From positions 157,586-221,585 of the forward strand of contig NZ_NKRG01000003.1 of the NCBI RefSeq assembly GCF_003351105.1: a stretch of 64,000 nt of DNA, written 5' to 3'. This document shows, in pieces, positions 51,853 through 60,784 of this stretch (its first letter is position 1; each line of letters starts with the position of its first letter). This DNA comes from Thermosipho africanus Ob7 (lineage in GTDB: Bacteria > Thermotogota > Thermotogae > Thermotogales > Fervidobacteriaceae). The translations under genes and the position numbers were made by a program. The notes under the pieces are model-generated. The model ran no database searches. It was not told the origin of the DNA and saw only the letters and a list, made by a program, of their open reading frames with translations.

Positions 51853-53146
51853 ATGGATGCACCCTATATAAAGTTCTAGGAAATGCTATAGCCTCTCTAA
51901 TATGTTCAAGACCAGCTATCCATGCAATTGTCCTTTCAACACCAAGTCCAAACCCACTGTGAGGAACCGATCCAAACTTTCTTAAATCTAAATACCAATC
52001 GTATGATTCAACAGGAAGGTTAAATTCTTTCAATCTTTCAACCAAAAGATCGTAATCATGAATTCTTTGTGAAGCACCTATTATTTCACCATATCCTTCA
52101 GGCGCTATCAAATCATCGCACAATACAACATCTGGGTTATCCGGATCTGGCTGCATGTAAAATGCTTTTGCCTTTCTTGGATAATGTGTTACAAATACAG
52201 GTTTATCAAATTGCTTTGCTATCTCCGTTTCCTCATCTCCACCAAAATCGTCTCCCCACTCAATATCGTATCCTTTCTTTTGGAGCATTTTAACAGCCTC
52301 TGTATAAGTAATCCTTGGGAAAGGTGGTTCAATCTTTTCAAGTTTTGAAATGTCTCTATTTAAAGCTTCAAGATGCTCTCTTGCATTTTCAAGAACGTAT
52401 TTTACTATATAGCTAACAAGATTTTCCTGCAATTTAAGATTATCCTCATGCTCAAAATATGCAACCTCGGCTTCATTCATCCAAAATTCTATAAGGTGTC
52501 TTCTTGTCTTTGACTTTTCAGCCCTAAATGTTGGCCCTAAATTAAATACTCTTCCAAGAGCCATACATGCAGCCTCTAAATAAAGCTGCCCAGTTTGTGC
52601 AAGATATACCTTTCCATAGTCAAAATAATCTATCTCAAAAAGGTTACCTGCAGATTCACCGATTGCACCAGTGAAAATAGGTGTATCAACCTGAACAAAA
52701 TCATTTTCCCAATAGAATTTTCTAATAGCTTTTAAAACTGCATCCCTTATATTTAAAATATGCATCTGCCTTCTAGAGCGGAGCCATAAGTGTCTGTGTT
52801 CCATCAGATAATCAATACTATGATCAGGCTTATTAATTGGAAAATCCTCAGTTGGAATTTGAACTGGAATTACCTCTTTTGCATGAATCTCTACTCCACC
52901 TGGTGCCCTCTCTTCACTTTTCACCGTTCCTCTAACAATCAGAGATGATTCCATTCTAAGTTTTCTTGCATTTTTAAAAGTTTCTTCATCAACTGAAGAT
53001 GCTTCAACAACCACTTGTACTATTCCTGTACCATCCCTCATATTAATAAATGCAATTTTTCCACTACTTCTACTTCTCCAAACCCAACCTCTAAGCTCCA
53101 CTTCTTTTCCAATATGATCCTTCAGATTTTTAATGTATACCCACAC
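51851..53146 (-). CDS. asnS: Asparaginyl-tRNA synthetase
   Basis: This class IIb synthetase has 431 residues. It has an N-terminal OB-fold anticodon domain (VELRGWVWRSRSSGKIAFINMRDG), then the catalytic domain with motif 2 FNLGPTFRAEKSKTRRHLIEFWMNEAE and motif 3 GFGLGVERTIAWIAG. The lack of an inserted bacterial AspRS domain and the LAQTGQLYLEAA motif support AsnRS. The GTG at 53146 is chosen because GGAGGTGG lies in front of it; the earlier GTG at 53155 is in the ribosome site. Confidence 0.95.
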   Translation of the reverse strand: MWVYIKNLKDHIGKEVELRGWVWRSRSSGKIAFINMRDGTGIVQVVVEASSVDEETFKNARKLRMESSLIVRGTVKSEERAPGGVEIHAKEVIPVQIPTEDFPINKPDHSIDYLMEHRHLWLRSRRQMHILNIRDAVLKAIRKFYWENDFVQVDTPIFTGAIGESAGNLFEIDYFDYGKVYLAQTGQLYLEAACMALGRVFNLGPTFRAEKSKTRRHLIEFWMNEAEVAYFEHEDNLKLQENLVSYIVKYVLENAREHLEALNRDISKLEKIEPPFPRITYTEAVKMLQKKGYDIEWGDDFGGDEETEIAKQFDKPVFVTHYPRKAKAFYMQPDPDNPDVVLCDDLIAPEGYGEIIGASQRIHDYDLLVERLKEFNLPVESYDWYLDLRKFGSVPHSGFGLGVERTIAWIAGLEHIREAIAFPRTLYRVHP

Positions 53147-53170
53147 AAAATCCACCTCCCATTATTTTTC

Positions 53171-53905
53171 TCACCAAGGCCTTCTTCCAAGTGCGTTCTC
53201 ATATCCATCCAATATATCTTTAGCAAATCTTAAAATCTCTGGATCATTTGAAAAAACTAAAAGTCCTGATTCAACAAACGGCTGATTTATATGTATTTCT
53301 TTCTCGTCTGAAAGCTTAACAATTGAATTTTTTAGAATTTTCTTTCTTATACTTTCCACATCAACATTTGTTATTTTCCAAGATAACTTTATACCATCTA
53401 TATATTTTCCAATCTCATTACTTAAAAATACACTTCCGTTATAGCCTAACTCACTTAATAAATTTTTTTTCACTTCACTGTCAACAACTATTGGATAAGT
53501 TGCATCCCTAGTGTTTAAAGACACAACAACTTCCTTATCAAGTATTGTACCATCAAATATTGGGATTATTCCAGCCGTTGCAAGTCCTCTTGCAAAAAGA
53601 GAATATACATGAGCTGTAATGAATGCAGAAACATTTACTCTATTTAAAGGATCTTTGTCATCCTTACTTAATGTATCTAAAGTACCAACGACATACGCAT
53701 CATATCCTTGCTGTTTTAAAAGATAACCTGCCGCAAGTCCTGCATCATACGAAAGAGTAAGATCACCAAGACTTCCAAGGCACAAAAGTGAAACATCTTT
53801 TAAAATATCATTTAAAGGTATTTTTGCAATGTTAGCCGGAAATAATGTCTGAAAAATGATTAGAAAGAGCAACATAAACACCATCTTCATCATTCGATGG
53901 CGCAA
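53171..53905 (-). CDS. Secreted, degenerate GH3-like hypothetical protein
   Basis: The 244-residue protein has an N-terminal signal peptide ([17 protein letters not shown]). The remainder faintly resembles the TIM barrel of GH3 hydrolases: LAAGYLLKQQGYDAYVVG, RVNVSAFITAHVYSLFARGL, ATAGIIPIFDG in place of the KHFPGHG motif, and SELGYNGSVFLSN. The catalytic Asp segment is not present, so enzymatic activity is doubtful. The TTG at 53905 lies 9 bases after AAAAGGAGG, within the end of the HAD gene (74-base overlap); ATG 53893 is an alternative. It precedes asnS by 24 bases. Confidence 0.7.
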   Translation of the reverse strand: MRHRMMKMVFMLLFLIIFQTLFPANIAKIPLNDILKDVSLLCLGSLGDLTLSYDAGLAAGYLLKQQGYDAYVVGTLDTLSKDDKDPLNRVNVSAFITAHVYSLFARGLATAGIIPIFDGTILDKEVVVSLNTRDATYPIVVDSEVKKNLLSELGYNGSVFLSNEIGKYIDGIKLSWKITNVDVESIRKKILKNSIVKLSDEKEIHINQPFVESGLLVFSNDPEILRFAKDILDGYENALGRRPW

Positions 53906-54635
53906 TATAATCTGCCTCCTTTTTAAGTTCTTCAACAGCGTTTTCTACTGCCACTGAAAAATCAGCTATTTTAAACATTCCAATATCGTTGTGATTATCA
54001 CCAAAAACCACTATCTTTTGATCTCTGCAGTTTAACTTATCTATTAAATACTTTAAGGCTTCAGCCTTATTTACATTTTTTGGAACTATATCTAAAAATA
54101 TATTCATGCTTTTAAATATATCAACGTTTAAATTCATTTTATCAAGTTCATCCTTAACATTATCTAGTACTTTTTCATCTGCAATGGAAAGAATTTTGGT
54201 GGGAAGTTTTTCCTTTGATAGTTTTACTAGATCTTCTACTATAAAATATTCTACATCTGCATGTCTAGCATAAGACTTTATATATTCATTATCCTCTTCT
54301 CCATATAATTTATCATCAACATATATTTGTCTATGTAAAGATTTTCCTCTTAAAAAATCTATTATTTTCTTCGTTGAGTCAAAATCCACGCTTTTTTCAA
54401 ATACCACACCTTTTTCAGGTATCCATACCATTCCACCATTGTATGCAATAACTGGAAAATCTTTTCCAAAAAATTTCTTCAAAAACTTTTTTACCGAAAC
54501 AAGCATTCTACCACTTGCAAATATTACTGTATGGCCATTTCTTTCGAGACTTTTAATCGCATCTACTGTTTCTTGAGAAACTGTATAATCACTCTTTAAA
54601 AGTGTTCCATCTATATCGAAAACAAATACCATCAT
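53832..54635 (-). CDS. HAD-superfamily hydrolase, Cof type
   Basis: The 267-residue phosphatase has the HAD motifs [15 protein letters not shown] (nucleophile Asp), FASGRM, a Lys in the TKIL region and the acidic [13 protein letters not shown] type IIB cap lies between. Substrates are usually sugar phosphates or flavin mononucleotide. It overlaps mgsA by 4 bases, so the two are coupled; a link to methylglyoxal or triose-phosphate detoxification is speculative. Confidence 0.92.
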   Translation of the reverse strand: MMVFVFDIDGTLLKSDYTVSQETVDAIKSLERNGHTVIFASGRMLVSVKKFLKKFFGKDFPVIAYNGGMVWIPEKGVVFEKSVDFDSTKKIIDFLRGKSLHRQIYVDDKLYGEEDNEYIKSYARHADVEYFIVEDLVKLSKEKLPTKILSIADEKVLDNVKDELDKMNLNVDIFKSMNIFLDIVPKNVNKAEALKYLIDKLNCRDQKIVVFGDNHNDIGMFKIADFSVAVENAVEELKKEADYIAPSNDEDGVYVALSNHFSDIISG

Positions 54636-55018
54636 TTTCCTCCTTCAAGTTTTCTTTTTATCTCTAAAACTAACCCTTCTGCAGTAGCAAGATTTGTTGC
54701 AAGTGGAATATTGTGAACATCACATACCCTCAAAAGTGCTGAAACATCTGGTTCATGAGGTTGTGCGGTAAGCGGATCTCTTAAAAAGATAACAAAATCA
54801 ATCTCGCCATTCACTATAAGTGAACCAATTTGTAAATCTCCTCCGTACGGGCCTGACTCAAGCTTTGTAACTTTTAAGCCTATCTTTTGTTCAATAATCT
54901 TTCCAGTGCTCTTTGTGGCATAAAGGTTGCATTTCTCAAAGACATTTTTCCACTCTTTGACAAACATTGCTAGGTCAAGTTTTTTGTTATCATGGGCAAT
55001 TAAAGCTACATTTAGCAT
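54632..55018 (-). CDS. mgsA: Methylglyoxal synthase
   Basis: MgsA converts dihydroxyacetone phosphate to methylglyoxal, bypassing lower glycolysis when phosphate is short. The 128-residue protein shows [10 protein letters not shown] at the N-terminus, [11 protein letters not shown], the catalytic [12 protein letters not shown] and the [22 protein letters not shown] signature. The ATG at 55018 follows AGAGGTGAAAATT; the upstream GTG lies in the ribosome site. Its promoter is one arm of a 30-bp palindrome shared with the MFS gene. Confidence 0.95.
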   Translation of the reverse strand: MLNVALIAHDNKKLDLAMFVKEWKNVFEKCNLYATKSTGKIIEQKIGLKVTKLESGPYGGDLQIGSLIVNGEIDFVIFLRDPLTAQPHEPDVSALLRVCDVHNIPLATNLATAEGLVLEIKRKLEGGK

Positions 55019-55046
55019 AATTTTCACCTCTTTTTACTTATTTACA

Positions 55047-55076
55047 ATTATTATATCACAGCTGTGATATAATAAT
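55047..55076. promoter_or_regulatory. 30-bp perfect palindrome with back-to-back extended -10 promoters (mgsA / MFS)
   Basis: A perfect inverted repeat of 15-base arms centred between 55061 and 55062, core TCACAGCTGTGA. Each arm holds an outward extended -10 (TGATATAAT): plus strand 55065-55073, minus strand 55050-55058. The TATAAT hexamers are only 12 bases apart, so two polymerases cannot bind at once. The core also looks like an operator. Confidence 0.75.
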
Positions 55077-55102
55077 ATAGAATTTTTCAAAGGGGGGATT
55101 GT

Positions 55103-56353
55103 GTGAAAAACTATAAAAAGCTGTTCTTACTAGGTTTTGGGTTTTTCGGAATAAGTATTGTCTGGCCACTTTATAATGCTTATGTCCCTATCTTTTTAAA
55201 AGATTTTTCCCTTTCATCAACCAGCATCGGTTTTGTAATGACTATCGACAATATTTTTGCCATATTTATGTTGCCTCTTATCGGCGTATTAAGCGATCAA
55301 ACAAGAACAAGATTTGGAAGGCGTATGCCTTATATCCTTATTGGTGCGCCACTTGGTGCTATGTTTTTCTCCCTAATTCCATTTGCTAGAGAAATGCACC
55401 TTCTATGGTTTTTTATGTTAAATATTATCTTTATGAACTTTTTCATGGCCCTATTTAGATCTCCAGTTATAGCTCTCATGCCTGATATAACTCCACCAAA
55501 GTATAGAAGTCAAGCAAACGGTGTAATTAACTTCATGGGCGGGCTTGGCGCACTTCTTGCGTATTTTGCAGGAAAACCATTATACGACAAAAACTATGCT
55601 TTACCATTTTGGCTTGGTGCACTAATAATGTTAATTGCATTAATGCTTGTTGTAATATTTATAAAGGAAGATGAAAAGTACAAAATTAAAGAAGGAAAGA
55701 AAAAGAAAATAGACAATGTCTTTTCAAAAAGTTTTTCAGAGTTAAAAGTAAATCTAAAGGAAGTGTTTTTGTCAAAAGAAAAAAGTCTTTTGATGATTCT
55801 ACTTTCCATACTCTTTTGGTTTATTGGATATAACGCTCTTGAGACTTTCTTTACAAGTTATGCAAAGTTTAGAATAGGAATTAGTGAAAGCACAGGAGCA
55901 TTTATACTAGGCTTCTTCTCTCTAACATTTATGCTCTTTTCCATTCCTGCAGGTTTTATCGGAGCAAAGATAGGAAGAAAAAAGACTATGACCATTGGTC
56001 TTGCTATAGTAATACTTATCTCGATCTTATCAATTGCAAGCGTAAATATGATAAACAATACAAGTCTTGTAACTCGTTTATTATTTATCTATTTTGCACT
56101 TGGTGGAATAGGTTGGGGAATGGTTAATGTAAATTCACTTCCTACAGTAGTAGATATGACAACCGAAGAAAAACTGGGTGGTTACACCGGACTTTATTAC
56201 TTTTTCTCTATGAGTGCAAATATAATTGCACCTCCACTTGCAGGATTTTTTATAGACATCTTAGGATACGACTCGCTACTTTACTTTTCAATAGCATCAT
56301 TCTTTGTAGCAACCACTACTTTGCAATTTGTTAGAAGAGGCGATGTTAAATAG
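55103..56353 (+). CDS. MFS transporter, GPH/SLC45-like sugar symporter type
   Basis: The 416-residue protein has 12 predicted membrane segments. The loop LIGVLSDQTRTRFGRRMPYILIGAP is the MFS/GPH signature, repeated in the second half as GFIGAKIGRKKTMTIG. The overall pattern (MPDITPPKYRSQANGVINFMGGLGAL) fits sugar transporters of the SLC45/GPH group. The GTG start at 55103 follows AAAGGGGGGAT. It is divergent from mgsA through a palindromic promoter and converges on the glycosylase gene with an 8-base overlap. Confidence 0.88.
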   Translation: MKNYKKLFLLGFGFFGISIVWPLYNAYVPIFLKDFSLSSTSIGFVMTIDNIFAIFMLPLIGVLSDQTRTRFGRRMPYILIGAPLGAMFFSLIPFAREMHLLWFFMLNIIFMNFFMALFRSPVIALMPDITPPKYRSQANGVINFMGGLGALLAYFAGKPLYDKNYALPFWLGALIMLIALMLVVIFIKEDEKYKIKEGKKKKIDNVFSKSFSELKVNLKEVFLSKEKSLLMILLSILFWFIGYNALETFFTSYAKFRIGISESTGAFILGFFSLTFMLFSIPAGFIGAKIGRKKTMTIGLAIVILISILSIASVNMINNTSLVTRLLFIYFALGGIGWGMVNVNSLPTVVDMTTEEKLGGYTGLYYFFSMSANIIAPPLAGFFIDILGYDSLLYFSIASFFVATTTLQFVRRGDVK

Positions 56354-56981
56354 ATTTTTTACAATTATCGGAAATTTTACACTCACTGCAAATGGGATTT
56401 TTTCTACAAACCGCTTTTGAGTGTTCAACAATTAACCCGTGAAGTTCTTGGAACAATTTGACATCTTTAGGATAATTTTCGTAGAAAAGATTTTGAACAC
56501 TATCATAATCTGACAGGTTAATACCATACATTCGTTTTAAAAGTCTTTTTGTGTAAGCATCAACAACAAAAACTGGTATTTCAAGTGCATAGAGTAAAAT
56601 GGAATCGGCTGTTTCTTTGCCGATTCCATTTATTTTCAAAAGCTTTTCACGAAGATTTTCCAATCTTTTTATCTTAGAAAGGTCAAAATCATATTCTTTG
56701 AGAAATGAAAGTAAATTTTTTAAACGCCTTGCTTTTAAGTTATAAAACCCAGCCGGTTTAATTAACTCTGCTAAATAGTCAACTGGCAATTCATACAAAT
56801 ACTCAAGCAATTTTTCTTTAGTTTTATTTTTATAAATATTTTCAATTGCTCTTTCAACATTTTTCCAATTCGTATTTTGAGTTAAAACCGCAGTAACAAT
56901 TATTTCTTCAGAAGTTCCTGGCCACCACTTCCCAACACTACCGTATGCTTTTAATAATAATTTATACAAGTTTTTCAACAT
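56346..56981 (-). CDS. Endonuclease III-like DNA glycosylase lacking the catalytic lysine
   Basis: The 211-residue HhH-GPD protein excises damaged bases. It has the helix-hairpin-helix INGIGKETADSILLYAL, the catalytic Asp in FVVDAYTKR and a C-terminal iron-sulfur motif (CRKNPICSECKISDNC). The lysine found after GVGR in endonuclease III is Glu here, so lyase activity is unlikely and a monofunctional glycosylase, such as a MagIII-type alkyl-base enzyme, is more plausible. Its ATG overlaps the ridA stop by one base. Confidence 0.9.
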   Translation of the reverse strand: MLKNLYKLLLKAYGSVGKWWPGTSEEIIVTAVLTQNTNWKNVERAIENIYKNKTKEKLLEYLYELPVDYLAELIKPAGFYNLKARRLKNLLSFLKEYDFDLSKIKRLENLREKLLKINGIGKETADSILLYALEIPVFVVDAYTKRLLKRMYGINLSDYDSVQNLFYENYPKDVKLFQELHGLIVEHSKAVCRKNPICSECKISDNCKKSI

Positions 56982-57355
56982 TATACCTCCGCTACTGCCT
57001 CTATCTCTATATCCGAATCTTTTGGTAGCTTTGAAACTTCAACGACTGCTCTTGCAGGTTTGTGACCATTTAATAGCTTTTCATATATTTCATTAAATTC
57101 AGAAAATTTTGACATATCCCTTATATACACATTAACTTTAACCAACTTATCAAGGCTGCTTCCTGCTTCTTTTAATATATTATCCATATTTTTTATAATA
57201 ACTTCCGTTGCACGTTTTATATCCCCTTTTATCAATTCACCCGTTTCAACAACTATTGGGAGCTGTCCAGATACAAAAACAAAGCCATTACTTTTTACAG
57301 CTATTGAATAAGGTCCTACTGCCTTTGGTGCATTGCTTGGATTAATAAACTCCAT
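56981..57355 (-). CDS. ridA: RidA family enamine/imine deaminase
   Basis: RidA hydrolyses reactive 2-aminoacrylate and related enamines. The 124-residue protein has GPYSIAVKSNGFVFVSGQLPI, the substrate region RDMSKFSEFNEIYEK and the C-terminal PARAVVEVSKLPKDSDIEIEAVA with the conserved Arg. The ATG at 57355 follows GGGGAGGTGG; the frame stays open upstream without coding character. Its promoter is one arm of an imperfect palindrome. Confidence 0.94.
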   Translation of the reverse strand: MEFINPSNAPKAVGPYSIAVKSNGFVFVSGQLPIVVETGELIKGDIKRATEVIIKNMDNILKEAGSSLDKLVKVNVYIRDMSKFSEFNEIYEKLLNGHKPARAVVEVSKLPKDSDIEIEAVAEV

Positions 57356-57385
57356 TTTTCCACCTCCCCTAATTTTTCCAAGAAA

Positions 57386-57408
57386 ATTATAACACATAGT
57401 GATATAAT
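57386..57408. promoter_or_regulatory. Imperfect palindrome with back-to-back extended -10 promoters (ridA / TM0106 nuclease)
   Basis: ATTATAACAC and GTGATATAAT flank an ATA centre; arms match at 9 of 10 positions. The outward elements are TGTTATAAT on the minus strand (57386-57394) and TGATATAAT on the plus strand (57400-57408). The sequence closely resembles the mgsA/MFS palindrome. Confidence 0.65.
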
Positions 57409-57442
57409 TATCTTTGAAATATTTTTTAGATTGGAGGATATA

Positions 57443-58642
57443 ATGCAATTTTGCGTTTCAAAAATCAGAAGTCTGTTATTCTGCCCAAAAAAATTTCTTA
57501 ACGAATCAAAAGAAGAAGTTTTTCTTGATCCTTATCTTGAAAAAAAGACGAAAAAAGTAATTAAAACCGGTGGAAAAATTAAAAAGGGAGTTTTGTCTAC
57601 AAAACTTTTTAATTTTAAGCTTATTGCTTCAAATGTAGAAGTAATTTCTAATAACATTGAAATTTATATTATTTCTCATAGAAATGGTAAAAAACTCTAC
57701 CAATATCATTACATAGAATCTGCTGCATATGGGTATATTTTTTCAAAACACACAGAAAAGAAAATAAATGTTATTTTTAAAAGCAAATATTACAACGTAA
57801 CAATGCCCTGGGAAAAATATCTAAAAGATTTTATTGATATAGTTGAAGAATTAAAAAATTACAAAGAAATAAGCCCCAGAATAAATCCTGAATGTAAATT
57901 TTGTAAATATAACCTTGAATGTACAAATATTTTAATTAAAGAAAAAAATCTTTCACTGCTTCGTGGAATTGGTAGTGCAAAACTGGAAAAATTATTTGAG
58001 CATAACATTTATACATTAGATGATCTAATAAAAAACAAAGATGTAGTTGAGAATATATTTGGAGAAAAAGGGAAAAGATTAATACTGCAAGCAACCGCTT
58101 TTATTGAAAATAAGCCTATTTTAATCTCAAAGGTTGAAAAATTAAAAAACGGAATATTCTTAGATATTGAAAGCTACCATGATTTTCACTTTTTGTTTGG
58201 AATTTTAAAAGATAATGAATATATTCCATTTTTTTCATTTAAAAGGGAAGATGAAGAAAAAACTTTTCTGCAGCTAATAGACTTTTTAAAAAAACAAAAC
58301 GCTCCAATTTACCATTACTTTAATTATGAACCAATTCAAATCAAAAAGCTTGCTACAAAATACAAAGTGAAAAATAAAGTAAAATTTGAATTTATTGATA
58401 TATACAAAATAATATCCAGTAGTTTAGCAATACCAACAATTTCTTACTCGCTTAAAGTTCTGGCAAAATATTTTGGATTTAAGTGGAGAACAAATTTAAA
58501 TGGGAGCAGCGTCATACAAAAATTTGAAGAATACAAAAAATCAAAAGATAAAGCAATACTAAACGAAATATTAATGTATAACGAAGATGACGTTAGAGCA
58601 ACAAAACTATTATTTGATATTGTTAACCAATTTTCAAAATAG
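57443..58642 (+). CDS. TM0106-family RecB-like nuclease
   Basis: The 399-residue protein matches the TM0106/TIGR03491-type architecture. The N-terminus resembles RecB/Cas4 nucleases, with cysteine ligands in FCPKKF and the later PECKFCKYNLECTN (an iron-sulfur-type cluster). A helix-hairpin-helix follows at about residues 170-200 (LRGIGSAKLEKLFEHNI). The C-terminus is an RNase H-like exonuclease with GIFLDIES and EDDVRATKLLFDI. The N-terminal PD-(D/E)xK core looks reduced. The ATG at 57443 follows TTGGAGGATATA. Function is unknown; DNA repair is suggested by neighbours. Confidence 0.85.
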   Translation: MQFCVSKIRSLLFCPKKFLNESKEEVFLDPYLEKKTKKVIKTGGKIKKGVLSTKLFNFKLIASNVEVISNNIEIYIISHRNGKKLYQYHYIESAAYGYIFSKHTEKKINVIFKSKYYNVTMPWEKYLKDFIDIVEELKNYKEISPRINPECKFCKYNLECTNILIKEKNLSLLRGIGSAKLEKLFEHNIYTLDDLIKNKDVVENIFGEKGKRLILQATAFIENKPILISKVEKLKNGIFLDIESYHDFHFLFGILKDNEYIPFFSFKREDEEKTFLQLIDFLKKQNAPIYHYFNYEPIQIKKLATKYKVKNKVKFEFIDIYKIISSSLAIPTISYSLKVLAKYFGFKWRTNLNGSSVIQKFEEYKKSKDKAILNEILMYNEDDVRATKLLFDIVNQFSK

Positions 58643-58844
58643 TTTTTCTCTCTGATAAATATGTTAACGTATTTATTAATGAAGATAATAGGAGTTTTAT
58701 TGAATTTTTTATAAAAAACATGGAAAAATATCAGAATTTTAACATTTTAAGAAAACGCTTTATATTACTTAATCTTAACCTTTTTAACCTAATCTTTGTT
58801 TTTAATGTGTTGAGATGTAACAATTGCTATGTTATCTTATAAAC
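58643..58844. other. AT-rich noncoding stretch upstream of the candidate small RNA
   Basis: About 200 bases with no convincing ORF. They include GTTAACGTATTTATTAATG near the start and a possible promoter, TTGAGA (58810-58815) with TATCTT (58833-58838) at 17-base spacing, just before the small RNA. Confidence 0.5.
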
Positions 58845-58926
58845 AGAGCAGCGACCCCCTATCCCCCCTTGGAACCATTTTCCAAGAAATAGGCCCCAGA
58901 TTGAAAAATCTGGGGCTTTATTTTTA
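58845..58926 (+). ncRNA. Candidate small RNA with C-rich anti-Shine-Dalgarno tail and terminator
   Basis: The predicted transcript has an unpaired C-rich 5' tail (58855-58868, C5-TAT-C6), a small hairpin CTTGGAA/TTCCAAG (58868-58886) and a strong terminator. It ends before the dnaB promoter, so it is not a dnaB leader. The C-rich tail is perfectly complementary over 13 bases to the ribosome regions of the genes at 7463 and 49486. It contains no ORF that explains the sequence. No known RNA family was recognised. Confidence 0.45.
58893..58926 (+). terminator. Strong intrinsic terminator upstream of dnaB
   Basis: GCCCCAGATT (58893-58902), loop GAAA, AATCTGGGGC (58907-58916), then TTTATTTTTA. 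It is the only terminator seen between the TM0106 nuclease gene and dnaB. Confidence 0.9.
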
Positions 58927-58935
58927 TGGTATAAT
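58927..58935 (+). promoter_or_regulatory. Extended -10 promoter of dnaB
   Basis: TGGTATAAT directly follows the terminator T tract; the gene starts at 58961 behind AAAGGAGG, giving a leader of about 20 bases. No -35 box is visible. Confidence 0.6.
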
Positions 58936-58960
58936 CTTTTTCGAACAAAGGAGGAAAAGT

Positions 58961-60780
<1,820 letters not shown>

Positions 60781-60784
60781 TTTT

